Notes: generated by a model not told the origin, from the sequence alone. Shown: positions 18,862 to 28,837, counted from the first letter of the stretch. The stretch is DNA of 40,338 nt from Bacillota bacterium (GCA_009784665.1 WRBH01000005.1:1-40338); one strand, 5' to 3'. Numbers and translations are program-made.

Positions 18862-19322
18862 AAAAAACAATTCTTATCTTGATTCTTGTCCTGCCTGTAG
18901 TGGTTGTCAGCCTGGTCTATATGATAGCGGGTTTTGTGGTGCGTCAAGCGGCGGTAATGCCAATTGATGGTGTTCGTATAGTTGAATATCGCATGCACTT
19001 GAATGGTGTATATCATTTGCCTGGCACCGATGAAGATGGAAATTTCAATAGGGCTATGGCGGAAAATTGGCGCGTGGGGCAAGCAATAGACCTGGGTACA
19101 TTTATAATCCCTTTGCCTGCCCCGCGTGCAAGATTCAGTGCTCTTGACATAACCATAGAGTTCTCAACCGAAGCAGATATGGCAGTCGCCCAAGAAAGGG
19201 AAGCCGCCATTGTTATATCCGAGAGCGGCATAGTCACGGTCAACAGGGTTACAGCAGGATTGGCAATTATACGAATCGATGAATTCTTCTCGATTGAAAT
19301 ATGGTATATCAGTGCAACTTAA
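18858..19322 (+). CDS. Membrane-anchored protein, possibly Ig-like (Big2-like)
   Basis: N-terminal TM; GTGA overlap with the permease stop; ESGIVTVNRVTAGLAIIRI resembles Big_2. Confidence 0.65.
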   Translation: MKKTILILILVLPVVVVSLVYMIAGFVVRQAAVMPIDGVRIVEYRMHLNGVYHLPGTDEDGNFNRAMAENWRVGQAIDLGTFIIPLPAPRARFSALDITIEFSTEADMAVAQEREAAIVISESGIVTVNRVTAGLAIIRIDEFFSIEIWYISAT

Positions 19323-19334
19323 AAGGAGGCAATA

Positions 19335-21893
19335 ATGACAAGGCGAACTAGACTTGGATTTTATATTGGCGGAGCGGCAGCAGGGGTTCTGGTTGCCATA
19401 CTTGTACCTATTTTGGTGGTTTTTGTATTCACGGCGGCAAGGTTTAGTTTGCCTGATAATCTTCCAAGCGTTGTGATCTTCAGTTGGGATACCGACGAGG
19501 CTCACAGCATGCCTTTAATCACAGGGAATAGACAATTTGGCTATGAGTGGGAAATAGTTTCTCAGCGATATGTAGATGGCAGTAATGCAAGTGTTATTGA
19601 ATGGGTTAACGAGTATGAACCATCTGAGTACACGATGGCTCCGCTTAGCGTTAATCAGGAAAGAGTTAATATTCATTTTCGTGCGAATATTACACACAGC
19701 AGAGGAACGGCCGCGTTGGACTGGCATTTTCAAGTTCGCTGCATAACATTTCCTGAGTTTACGCATTTATTCAGCCCTAATCAAACAAACAGAGTGGCAT
19801 ATCGGATACAAGGTCTTGCTCATCGACGAGTCTTTGGAACGCATGACTTGGACTGGGATAATGCGACTCAATTCCAGCGAGCAGGTTACAAGCAAGCCTT
19901 TGACATAATGCAAATTGCAACTAGATATCGTGGTGGCCTTGATGCCTTGGATTTGGAAGTATTTGTTGTAGATATTGCAGTTAATAATCAATCGGGAATC
20001 CAGTATGCACTTGATAATCATGACATAGGGCTTAACAACTTAATTGTCGATGTTAATGATACTGATATTGAGGCAGGAAGAGTGAGAGTGGATTTTAAAT
20101 CCACAGGAGTAGTTACTGTTATTGTAAGAGGAACGCATGATGTTTCGGGAATTATTCAATATTATTTCTACACATATGAGATTGTTGAAGGCGTGAATGC
20201 CCACACCTTTGCTGATGTAAAAGCTGTAGAATACAATGCAAGGATGAATTATATCCGACATGGTGTTAGGCTGAGGGGGCCAAGTGGGATAAATGCTGAT
20301 GGCCCTATTGGATATTTGAATAACGCGACAGAAAGAACAATTGTTCCGCGACATTTGGCTTTTGAACTCATCCCGGCCCTAGATAGTAATCTAGCGGTCA
20401 GTGTGTACAGGAGACTTGGCGAAACTCTCAGTGAAACCAACCCACTTAACAGTGCATTATTTCACTTGGGAGTTAATTACGGAGACTTGCCTCCAGGGGC
20501 AAGTAACCCAGGCGATCAACAGCGACAATTTGTACGAGAGGCAACGCCAAGAACAAGGGCATTTAGCAGTGAATATTTGCGTGAATTGGCAAGATGGGCT
20601 CCAGCATTTACATATCGTGACTTGATAATCAGGAATAACATGCAAACATGGGAGGAGGCAACTTGGTTCTTTGGCTCGGTGCATGGAAATGGGCACACCA
20701 TTGATGCAACTCCTTATGCCGAAAATTCTGCCCGAGTTCACCGAAACGCACATACTACAGGCTGGGAGAGTGAGGGACTTGAAAACGCATCCTTCGCACC
20801 AGGTATGGGTTGGGGCGATCAATACGCTTTCTATGCTCTGTCAAATCATAGTGTTATTGATAATTTGCATCTTGTGGGCCACAATATTGTCAACCCAGGA
20901 GGAGCCCCAGTAAGATTGGATCAATACAACAGGGTAGGAGTTATATCCGTAAGTGGATTAGGGGGCTATGACAGGTCATTTCAAATAGGGCAGCGACATG
21001 ACAATGGGGTATTTAGATGTGGAATGTACAATGCTGATATAACAATCAGTCATGCAATTATTGAGAAAGGATTGATGTTGGTCGGAGCATATTACATTCC
21101 TAATGCCAAGTTTCCGATGCGTGTTGAAAATTCTGTATTAAGAAACAGTGGTTTCACTGGTGTCTTCGCTCGAGGAATGCATGGGTGGTCAAGTGTTGCA
21201 GATCGAAACCGCGGCAGGGGATCCGAGGGTGGTCACTTGGTGGCTTTTAACAATGAGAAAGGAAGAGTGGACGGAATTGTTGAGGACCGTCAAGACTTGC
21301 TTGCGATTGCCCCCAGTGGTTGGAATGAATATAGAAGCTTTGGAGTGTTTATTGAATTGCATAATATTTTCACCTATGAAAACACAACGACTCCTATTAT
21401 AGTTGATGATGGGGTTGCGGATACACACTTAGTCGTTACTGGGGACCATAATGCGTTCTACACATGGATAAGGGTTACAGACCTGGTTATGCCTACATTC
21501 AAGTTACCTGATTCTCCAAGGCCAGGCAGGCCACACAGTCTGGAGGTTGTTCCCGATGTCACTGGAATTGCACAAGATCTAATCAGAACAACCCTGGCGA
21601 CTCCTGAATTCGCAGATGCTGCACTTATTGATGGTCCACATACTTGGATTAATCTTCCGCTTATATCGGTAGGTGTTGATACGGGAACTATTTTTGATCT
21701 ATCCGGAATCCCGGGGGAGATGCGTGACATCTATATGGATATTCCAGTCGGCGGTATGGGTCTTAGTGCTGTAGGAATTGTTCCTGCCTCTGTCGTGGAT
21801 GGAATAACAATGGAGGTTCAAAGGGAGCTATTCGAGCACGGCAGTTTAACCCGTCGAATAAACGAGTGGGCAGCAATGATAAGGACTAGCTGA
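19335..21893 (+). CDS. Large exported protein, probable right-handed beta-helix
   Basis: SD AAAGGAGG, N-terminal TM, GNGHTID...SVIDNLHLVGHNI beta-helix-like rungs. Confidence 0.6.
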   Translation: MTRRTRLGFYIGGAAAGVLVAILVPILVVFVFTAARFSLPDNLPSVVIFSWDTDEAHSMPLITGNRQFGYEWEIVSQRYVDGSNASVIEWVNEYEPSEYTMAPLSVNQERVNIHFRANITHSRGTAALDWHFQVRCITFPEFTHLFSPNQTNRVAYRIQGLAHRRVFGTHDLDWDNATQFQRAGYKQAFDIMQIATRYRGGLDALDLEVFVVDIAVNNQSGIQYALDNHDIGLNNLIVDVNDTDIEAGRVRVDFKSTGVVTVIVRGTHDVSGIIQYYFYTYEIVEGVNAHTFADVKAVEYNARMNYIRHGVRLRGPSGINADGPIGYLNNATERTIVPRHLAFELIPALDSNLAVSVYRRLGETLSETNPLNSALFHLGVNYGDLPPGASNPGDQQRQFVREATPRTRAFSSEYLRELARWAPAFTYRDLIIRNNMQTWEEATWFFGSVHGNGHTIDATPYAENSARVHRNAHTTGWESEGLENASFAPGMGWGDQYAFYALSNHSVIDNLHLVGHNIVNPGGAPVRLDQYNRVGVISVSGLGGYDRSFQIGQRHDNGVFRCGMYNADITISHAIIEKGLMLVGAYYIPNAKFPMRVENSVLRNSGFTGVFARGMHGWSSVADRNRGRGSEGGHLVAFNNEKGRVDGIVEDRQDLLAIAPSGWNEYRSFGVFIELHNIFTYENTTTPIIVDDGVADTHLVVTGDHNAFYTWIRVTDLVMPTFKLPDSPRPGRPHSLEVVPDVTGIAQDLIRTTLATPEFADAALIDGPHTWINLPLISVGVDTGTIFDLSGIPGEMRDIYMDIPVGGMGLSAVGIVPASVVDGITMEVQRELFEHGSLTRRINEWAAMIRTS

Positions 21894-22131
21894 CTTTCTC
21901 GACGATAACCTCTCCGCACAATATATCACTGTACGAATAGACTAGGGTGTCTACTACATCACTATCTTTTTCCAGCTGAACCGAGAAAACATGAGGGAAC
22001 GCACTAGCAAGCGTTCCTTTGTAATTCCGGACAATTTTTCGTCCGCGACAAACTTGCATAGTAACTGGTTCTCCCACCATTTCTTTTACCTTGCCGCGAA
22101 TATCATTTAGGGTTATTTTATTTTTCTTCAT
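21886..22131 (-). CDS. veg: Veg family protein
   Basis: MKKNKITLNDIRGKVKEMVGEPVTMQVCRGRKIVRNYKGTLASAFPHVFSVQLE...VYSYSDIL matches the Veg pattern; adjacent to a SPOCS/LysM gene as in many Clostridia. Confidence 0.85.
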   Translation of the reverse strand: MKKNKITLNDIRGKVKEMVGEPVTMQVCRGRKIVRNYKGTLASAFPHVFSVQLEKDSDVVDTLVYSYSDILCGEVIVEKVS

Positions 22132-22166
22132 GTCATATAAGTATTGACAGAAGGAGGCGATTTTAA

Positions 22167-23654
22167 ATGGAATTGCAACATGGAACAAAAATTGTCAGGA
22201 ATCTTGAGGCAATCAGCAAAACAACTGCACGGGTTGAGGCACGCCTTGAGCCACGAGTCGGCATAAAAAGGATTTTACAAACCGAGGCACGGGTATTTTT
22301 ATCGGGGCACGAGCGGGAGGACACCGAGGTTCGGATAAATGGCCGTGTGGTAACGCGGGTAATTTTTATTGATGAGGCAGATAGCTTTAACAGCGAGGAG
22401 CGTACAAATAACTTCTCTGAGAAGATTATACTCTCTAATTCCGCAATGGTTGGCGAAATTATGGCTACGGCACATGTTCTTGAGGCTAAGGTTGTGGACA
22501 ACACTGCTCAAATTGCGGATGCTCAAGTCCAATTTGAAATCACTCTGCTTGGATTGACGGCTAAGGAAGTTCGTTTTCTTTCTGGCATGACAGGAAGTCT
22601 GGAGTTCAGGACGGAAAAGGTTCGAGTGAATACTTGGGGACAAATGGTAACAAGTCGTTTCGAAGTCGAGGAGCGTATTGATCTAGACAAATCTTGTGAG
22701 GGAGTTTTGAGCGTTGATGTTATCCCAACTCTCCGTGAAATCGTGGTAGGAGAAGGCAAGGCAACTGCAAAAGGTCAAGCAATCATTAATATACAAGCCG
22801 TCAAGAAAGGCGAAGAGCAGTCCATTTACAATGATCATATTGAATTCGATTTCAGCAAAACCATGCAAGCCAAGTTCCTGAAAATTGATGATAGTGTTTT
22901 GGGACAGGTAAGTGTCAGTAATATAGAGATTAGGGCAGAGAGCAAGGACTCGCCGCAGCTGGTCGTCAGTGCAGAGCTTGAGTTCAAAGGCTTCAGCGTT
23001 ACTGCAGAAGATGTAGATTGTATTGCTGATGCGTTTGGATTCTCGAATCACCTAGAATTGAGAACAAGTGATATCGAATCACTTTTAACATTGCCGACCC
23101 ATCACACAAATATAGAGGTGGACAGCAACCTTGCAATGGGTGAAAAATCGGTATTTATTACGCGGATACACTCGGTTGGTCAATCGACCGTCAGTACGCT
23201 AAATATTTTGCCTGTGAACGACAAAGTTACGATTGAGGGAGCTCTTTCGACAAATGTAATATTTGAATGTGAGGAACGACAAATTCACAGCCATGCGATT
23301 AAAGTCCCATTCAGTTCAGCAATTAAAATCGAAGGCGTAACCGCAACACACACTATTCAGGCAAAGGTTGATGTGACCCAATGCAAGGTCAGGGCAAGGC
23401 GGGGTAGGGAGTTGCTGGTTGATGCACGCCTCAGTGTGGCTCTTTCCGCTACCACTCAAGCCACAACTCGTCTTGCAACAGATGTTATCTCGGGCGAGGC
23501 TAGGGCGGCAGACGACAGTGCAATTCTTATTTACACTGTTGCCGATGGCGAAACAGAATGGGATATTGCAAAGCGCCTAAACTGCCCACTGTCAGAGGTC
23601 TCTATCCAAGATGGTCGCGTCTTTATCTATCGCCAACACCTTGTGAATTTCTAA
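22167..23654 (+). CDS. SPOCS (DUF3794) repeats plus C-terminal LysM, SipL-like spore protein
   Basis: Repeated DUF3794-like segments (TAKEVRFL etc.) and C-terminal VADGETEWDIAKRLNCPLSEV LysM. Confidence 0.8.
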   Translation: MELQHGTKIVRNLEAISKTTARVEARLEPRVGIKRILQTEARVFLSGHEREDTEVRINGRVVTRVIFIDEADSFNSEERTNNFSEKIILSNSAMVGEIMATAHVLEAKVVDNTAQIADAQVQFEITLLGLTAKEVRFLSGMTGSLEFRTEKVRVNTWGQMVTSRFEVEERIDLDKSCEGVLSVDVIPTLREIVVGEGKATAKGQAIINIQAVKKGEEQSIYNDHIEFDFSKTMQAKFLKIDDSVLGQVSVSNIEIRAESKDSPQLVVSAELEFKGFSVTAEDVDCIADAFGFSNHLELRTSDIESLLTLPTHHTNIEVDSNLAMGEKSVFITRIHSVGQSTVSTLNILPVNDKVTIEGALSTNVIFECEERQIHSHAIKVPFSSAIKIEGVTATHTIQAKVDVTQCKVRARRGRELLVDARLSVALSATTQATTRLATDVISGEARAADDSAILIYTVADGETEWDIAKRLNCPLSEVSIQDGRVFIYRQHLVNF

Positions 23655-23662
23655 GAGGCATC

Positions 23663-23691
23663 TTGACAAAAGTATAGAAAACTGCTATAAT
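23663..23691 (+). promoter_or_regulatory. Consensus promoter, leaderless architecture
   Basis: TTGACA (23663-23668), N17, TATAAT (23686-23691), N6, ATG 23698. Confidence 0.85.
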
Positions 23692-23697
23692 AGCCTC

Positions 23698-24408
23698 ATG
23701 ATTTCTCGTGAGGCTTTATTAGAAGAATCTATTTGCAACTCGGACAATCACGAGAAGGTTTTACATAATTATGAACAGCGTCAGAGGTTATCTAGGTTTT
23801 TAGCCACACCTGAGGGCGATAAAGCTATTGTGGTTGGAAGTGCCGCTCATTCTGCGTTCACTGAAGAAGCACGGCTTTTCTTTGATGTAGATATGTTACT
23901 TGAGGGGAGAGATTGCCGCGATGCTGCTAGGGGGTTCTGGCCGAAAGAGATAGTCGGCTGGCTTGATTTATGTAATGTTGACGCAACAGTATTTCCAGAG
24001 GTTGAAGAAGCAATTTTACCGAAAAGACTGTCAATTGACGATCCCATTAATATTCGCACTCCTTCCGTTGAATGGCACTTGGCAACGGTCTTGTGCAGGT
24101 TATACGAAAGTGCCAGCAGAGACCTTATAATTCACAAGAAGTATTATGATGTTTGGGCTCTTGCCCAGTCGGATAATATAGATACCCGCAAGGTTCAAAA
24201 GGCAATAAAGCACTTACTGCGAAGTAAAGAAGAGTACTTCAGAGAGGATCGAGGAAAAGTACTGGAGGGGATAAAAAAGTTCAATAAAAAAGGTTTCTGC
24301 TCATGGAGCTGGGACAGTGGGAAAAAAGAGCGACCTGCAAACTCAACCGCAACCCCTCAAAAAGTTTTAGATACTGTTAATCAAGTAACCGCTGAGTTTA
24401 GATTTTAA
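23698..24408 (+). CDS. AbiEii-like nucleotidyltransferase, copy 1
   Basis: VVGSAAHSAF...FDVDMLL (GS...DxD) and KKYYDVWAL, typical of AbiEii-type NTases. Confidence 0.6.
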   Translation: MISREALLEESICNSDNHEKVLHNYEQRQRLSRFLATPEGDKAIVVGSAAHSAFTEEARLFFDVDMLLEGRDCRDAARGFWPKEIVGWLDLCNVDATVFPEVEEAILPKRLSIDDPINIRTPSVEWHLATVLCRLYESASRDLIIHKKYYDVWALAQSDNIDTRKVQKAIKHLLRSKEEYFREDRGKVLEGIKKFNKKGFCSWSWDSGKKERPANSTATPQKVLDTVNQVTAEFRF

Positions 24409-24420
24409 AAAGGAGTGATC

Positions 24421-25149
24421 ATGATTGCCCTCAATGATTTACTAAAAGAACCTATTTGCAACTCGGACAATCACGCGAGAGTATTACATAATCATGTGCA
24501 ACGCCAGCGAATATCCGAATTTATGAAAACGCCCGAGGGTAAAAAAAGTGTCTTGGTAGGAAGTTCGGTTCATTCTGGATTCAGTGATGAAGCACGACTG
24601 GGATTTGATGTGGATATAATTATTCCACATGGCGTTGATTGGGGAGGTTATAGACGCACTGTCGGAGATATTTGGTCCAGAGCAAGATTTGACGAGGTCG
24701 AGGTACACAGTGATAGGGACATAACATTCCCAGAAATTAAGGAGCTTGTTTTACCTAAGAGAATTTCGGTAGACGAGTCCGTGACCGTCCGTACCCCTAT
24801 CATCGAATGGCATCTGGCAACTGCGTTATGCCGGCTGTACAGTAAAGTAAGTAAAGGAGATTATCGATCTAAGCTAAGTTATGATATTTGGGCCTTAGCA
24901 CAAGCCGAGGGAATAGATACCGGTAGGGTTCAGGAAATCCTAGAGCATTTGATGCACGACCAAGACGAATATTTTCGAGTTAAACAGATTACGGTACTCC
25001 GTGGAATACGGGATTACACAGAGGAGGCTGTTTCACTAAAATGGGAAAAGGGCAAGTTTGAATATCCTGCAACTTCGACAGCGACACCACAAAAAGTTTT
25101 TGCTACTGTTAATCAAGTGACCTCTGAATTTGATTTTAAAAAGGACTAA
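24421..25149 (+). CDS. AbiEii-like nucleotidyltransferase, copy 2
   Basis: LVGSSVHSGF...FDVDIII, KLSYDIWAL; MIALNDLLKEPICNSDNH aligns with MISREALLEESICNSDNH; SD AAAAGGAG. Confidence 0.6.
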   Translation: MIALNDLLKEPICNSDNHARVLHNHVQRQRISEFMKTPEGKKSVLVGSSVHSGFSDEARLGFDVDIIIPHGVDWGGYRRTVGDIWSRARFDEVEVHSDRDITFPEIKELVLPKRISVDESVTVRTPIIEWHLATALCRLYSKVSKGDYRSKLSYDIWALAQAEGIDTGRVQEILEHLMHDQDEYFRVKQITVLRGIRDYTEEAVSLKWEKGKFEYPATSTATPQKVFATVNQVTSEFDFKKD

Positions 25150-25168
25150 TTTTGTCAATACTTATGCT

Positions 25169-25708
25169 ATGAAAGTGATTGTTGGGGGATTATTTGTTGT
25201 TGGGGCGGTTGCTATTTTAGCGATAGGGGGCCTGTTTGGGATGGGGGCGACGGGGAATACCAAGTCTGAATTTTTGCGCTTGCATATTAGGGCTAATTCA
25301 AACAGTGCCGATGACCAAGCAGTTAAGTATTTAATCAGGAACGCGATAATTGACGATTTGACACCGATGTTCAGCCTGGTCACCACTCGTGAACAAGCAA
25401 TGCATACACTTGGGGATAACATTCCACGAATCAAGCGAATTAGTAACGAGGTTCTAGCACGCGAGGGATTTGACTACCAGGCACGGGCAGCGTTGAGGAG
25501 CGAATATTTCCCAATACGAAACTATGGAAACTTAACACTGCCTAACGGGATATATGATGCCCTGATAATTGAACTTGGGGCAGGTGAGGGAAATAATTGG
25601 TGGTCGGTGGTCTATCCACCTCTGTGTTTCCTTGATAACAATATCGGCGGCGAGCGAGGCGTAATATATCGCAGCCGTCTGCAGGAAATAATATCGCGAT
25701 TTTTTTAA
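25169..25708 (+). CDS. spoIIR: Stage II sporulation protein R
   Basis: FLRLHIRANSNSADDQAVKYLIRNAI, YFPIRNYGNLTLPNGIYDALIIELGAGEGNNWWSVVYPPLCFLD. Confidence 0.92.
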   Translation: MKVIVGGLFVVGAVAILAIGGLFGMGATGNTKSEFLRLHIRANSNSADDQAVKYLIRNAIIDDLTPMFSLVTTREQAMHTLGDNIPRIKRISNEVLAREGFDYQARAALRSEYFPIRNYGNLTLPNGIYDALIIELGAGEGNNWWSVVYPPLCFLDNNIGGERGVIYRSRLQEIISRFF

Positions 25709-25727
25709 GGGCATGGTATAATGATTC

Positions 25728-26249
25728 ATGTTTGAAATGATGGTCGAGGAAGTCAAAAGCCGCCTGCACGATAATTGGAGAATAAAGCGATTACAGAAAG
25801 ATGGTACATTCCAGCCCCGGTGGAAGCCCATAGAAGACAGGAATTTTATTGATGAATTGCAAGGTTATTTACCACCATATGTCCGGCAAGTAGAGGGCGG
25901 ATATGAAATTGATATTGCAAATGCCTCGTTTGATCAGCTAAGCAAGGATTGGCAACATGAAAATCAAGAAGCGGCCAAGAGAGTCGTCGAAGAAATCATA
26001 CTCGCGATGGATATTGATGGTCATCGATTTGAAACAGATGAAATAGGCGACATAATTCACGAGTACTGGCTAGAGCGTAATAAGAGGGCAAGAGGCGGCG
26101 ATTTAGATGTTCCTTATAGTGAATTGCCTGTACATGAACAGGATAAAGATCTAGATCAGTTTCATATGGGAAGAGCGGTGTATGATGAGATGGTGGATGG
26201 CCGCAAAATTAGGCACTCGAATAAATGGGGAGTAGAGAGAACCAGTTAA
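25728..26249 (+). CDS. Unknown acidic protein, possibly RyR-like C-terminus
   Basis: Extended -10 TGGTATAAT, N5, ATG; HEYWLERNKR...VPYSELPVHEQDKDLDQF weakly resembles RyR domains. Confidence 0.65.
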   Translation: MFEMMVEEVKSRLHDNWRIKRLQKDGTFQPRWKPIEDRNFIDELQGYLPPYVRQVEGGYEIDIANASFDQLSKDWQHENQEAAKRVVEEIILAMDIDGHRFETDEIGDIIHEYWLERNKRARGGDLDVPYSELPVHEQDKDLDQFHMGRAVYDEMVDGRKIRHSNKWGVERTS

Positions 26250-26286
26250 TTATCACTCTTTGCCCCGATTTGATATATACTGAATC

Positions 26287-26850
26287 ATGTACATAGGCCA
26301 AATTCTGTTCACGGGATTTTTGATTTTGTTCGGCACCTCACTGGATATCTTTGCCTTGGGTTTTGGCTATGGGGCGAAAAAGGATATAGTATCATGGCGA
26401 AGCCTGATTATAGTCAGTTTTATCAGCAGCATATTTCTGCTTATTGCATTATTGTTGGGGTTCTTCTTGGGCGAATGGTTGCCTTCGGTGGTTTCCCATT
26501 GGTTGGGGTTTGGATTGCTCATGACCGTAGGCTTATGGAGGATAGCCGCATGGCTGGCAAGCAGAAAGAGGGAGAAAAAGCCTCACAGCATTGTGTCAAC
26601 GAGAGAACTTTTGCTGGTTGCTGTTATGCTGTCTATTGATGGAATGGCGATAGGGGTAGGTGCCGCAATTGGTGCGGTGACGCTTGCATTTATCTTTGCG
26701 GTGTTTGCAATATCAATTGTCACGGATATTCTGATGTTCAGGCTGGGCCAAGGGATGGGAAGGGCTCTTGCAGAACGCCTGTCGTGGGATCTGGGGTGGG
26801 TTGGAGGAGTCCTGCTTATAATAGTTGCAATTGCTGGACTTTTTATTTAG
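26287..26850 (+). CDS. ytaF: Sporulation membrane protein YtaF / MntP-family
   Basis: Six TM segments; FGTSLDIFALGFGYGAKK and MLSIDGMAIGVGAAIG duplicated YtaF/MntP signatures. Confidence 0.85.
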   Translation: MYIGQILFTGFLILFGTSLDIFALGFGYGAKKDIVSWRSLIIVSFISSIFLLIALLLGFFLGEWLPSVVSHWLGFGLLMTVGLWRIAAWLASRKREKKPHSIVSTRELLLVAVMLSIDGMAIGVGAAIGAVTLAFIFAVFAISIVTDILMFRLGQGMGRALAERLSWDLGWVGGVLLIIVAIAGLFI

Positions 26851-26874
26851 GGTATGGTATAATAATTGATATAA

Positions 26875-26949
26875 GGCACTGTTGCTAAGTGGTAAAGCCT
26901 CGGTCTGCAAAACCGATATACGCCAGTTCGATTCTGGCCAGTGCCTCCA
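26875..26949 (+). tRNA. tRNA-Cys (GCA), CCA encoded
   Basis: GGCACTG...CAGTGCC acceptor, anticodon loop CTGCAAA, GTTCGATTC T-loop, TCCA end; TATAAT at 26858. Confidence 0.97.
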
Positions 26950-26951
26950 AA

Positions 26952-27926
26952 TCACATCTCGTTACTCTTAAATTCATCAATTGTCATCAGTCTGTCTCCA
27001 GCAAAATATTCGACTGGATAATGTCCGCCAGAAGAATATTTGTGGCGTGCATCTAATTCGTCAAAATTTGATGTTCTGAGAAATTCACCCATTTTCATTG
27101 CCGAAAGAGAGCCATAGTTATATTTTTTTGCGTCTGCATGAGTACATGCCCTATCAACCATGTATCCGTCCGCGCTGATGCTTAGGTGCCCGAGTCTCAA
27201 AACCCGCTTTCCTTGTTTGGCCAGCGTGACCCACGGCGGTTCTCCGCCAATGCAATCCGTTCTTGATGCTTTTTCAGGTGTCCAAATTTCTACATCAAGT
27301 GGCATTGATTCGGGCAACACGAAAACAGTCTCTTCTGGCAGACTTCGTGCCCTCCCCGCATATATCAAGTGATGTTGGGATTTGTCTTTTGCAAATGGGG
27401 CGTCAGTCATTGGATTTATTTGTATTAATCCAGGGTACTGTGCCTGCAACTCTTTGACATCGGCTATTAATTCATCATAATCTATACCTAGTCGTTCACA
27501 AGCCTCTCTGTGATACATATCTTCGGTTATGCGTAATGTCGGGCCGTGATCCCACCGGGCCCCAACGGAGAATTTTTCTTTGAACTTTTTAATTATTTCT
27601 AGAAATGCCCTGTTTCGCTTTAGATTCACACCGTTTGATATGACTGTAACTCGTCCAACATTTTTCTTTTTCATGCTGGAGTCGTATATTTGCTGTAGCT
27701 GAGGGAGAGCCATGGACGGTTCCGTTCCGTTAACGCACAAATGACGAATCGACTCAAACGATGTAATTACATCATCAATAATGTCATGGTCGAGTGTATC
27801 GTTGTAGCTTGCATCGTGTTGCGGGTCTTTGTAACAATGTGCACAACCCTTTATGGCATGAGAAAGATAGCACTTCTTGGTGAGTTCTATCTCTAATGTA
27901 CTAAGTGCTGCCACATCAAAACTCAT
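26952..27926 (-). CDS. Radical SAM-like protein with CX8CX2C and SPASM/twitch-like C-terminus
   Basis: LEIELTKKCYLSHAIKGCAHCYKD; HLCVNGTEPSMALPQL resembles GGEP; ISADGYMVDRACTHADAKKYNYGSL. Promoter TTTACA (27956-27961), N17, TAGAAT (27933-27938), N6, ATG. Confidence 0.7.
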   Translation of the reverse strand: MSFDVAALSTLEIELTKKCYLSHAIKGCAHCYKDPQHDASYNDTLDHDIIDDVITSFESIRHLCVNGTEPSMALPQLQQIYDSSMKKKNVGRVTVISNGVNLKRNRAFLEIIKKFKEKFSVGARWDHGPTLRITEDMYHREACERLGIDYDELIADVKELQAQYPGLIQINPMTDAPFAKDKSQHHLIYAGRARSLPEETVFVLPESMPLDVEIWTPEKASRTDCIGGEPPWVTLAKQGKRVLRLGHLSISADGYMVDRACTHADAKKYNYGSLSAMKMGEFLRTSNFDELDARHKYSSGGHYPVEYFAGDRLMTIDEFKSNEM

Positions 27927-28095
27927 GCAGATATTCTATCATTTTTGACCTGCTTTGTAAATGCCCCTCCACGACTCCCGAAATTGACGGACAAAAAGGC
28001 ACCCTTGAGGCACCTTGGCTTTCACGCAAATAATGCAAATGGTGAAAGATATTGCAAAATATTGAAAACTATTGAGGATTATGTTATAATGAAAT

Positions 28096-28764
28096 GTGAA
28101 TAAGAATCTGTTTATCTTTTTGTTTCCTGAAAGGGAGTATATGAAACGAGTTGACCCAGAAACGCGTCACCTACTTGATGAAGCTATTAGACGACGGTAT
28201 AAAGAAAAGGGGTATGATTTCGCAGTCGCCAGATACAAAAACTCCGAAATTAACATTGGTGAACCATCGGACAAAATTATTGATGCAAATATAACATTTC
28301 AACAGTCAACGCCATACTATACGGAAAATTGGGAATATGCAGATTTTCAAGCCATTGCAAGCTCATTGGCTCCCGATTTGTATGAGCAAATCAGAGTTGG
28401 TGGGTATCATTGCTTTGATTGCGTACAGAAACTTGCAGTGTTACTTTACGAGAGAAATCCAAGCACTATTATTGACACAGATTTGACAGAGTTTTTCCCA
28501 AATCGTGCCACGACACTTAATCGACCGAAATCCCAAAAATTGCAGGAACTACATTATGAAGTAAATCCAAATTTTGATTTTGAAAACTACATTCCAGAAA
28601 AGACTTTTGAAGAGATACTTTCTACGGCGAGCCATGTATTTGAATTCCGTCAACTTGTCAAGACCTACGAACATCCTGTATTTGGAATGGCGGCAGGTAT
28701 AGAAAAATTGAAAACTAAATTCGCAAGAGAACAACATTCCGCTGACGAAATAACGAAAACTTGA
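28096..28764 (+). CDS. Unknown family with GG[YF]HxxDC motif, copy 1
   Basis: TTGAAA (28062-28067), N17, TATAAT (28085-28090), N5, GTG 28096; N-terminus aligns with copy 2. Confidence 0.75.
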   Translation: MNKNLFIFLFPEREYMKRVDPETRHLLDEAIRRRYKEKGYDFAVARYKNSEINIGEPSDKIIDANITFQQSTPYYTENWEYADFQAIASSLAPDLYEQIRVGGYHCFDCVQKLAVLLYERNPSTIIDTDLTEFFPNRATTLNRPKSQKLQELHYEVNPNFDFENYIPEKTFEEILSTASHVFEFRQLVKTYEHPVFGMAAGIEKLKTKFAREQHSADEITKT

Positions 28765-28837
28765 TTATCCGCAAAAGTGCGAATAATTTAAGTATGCATT
28801 TACACTTGAACTCTTGATGTGCTATTATGACATAGAA

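Noticed and set aside
26952-27926. RiPP precursor/maturase cluster
   Set aside because: The adjacent unknown genes are about 220 aa with distributed conservation rather than a leader/core peptide; no short Cys-, Gly- or Ser-rich precursor seen nearby.
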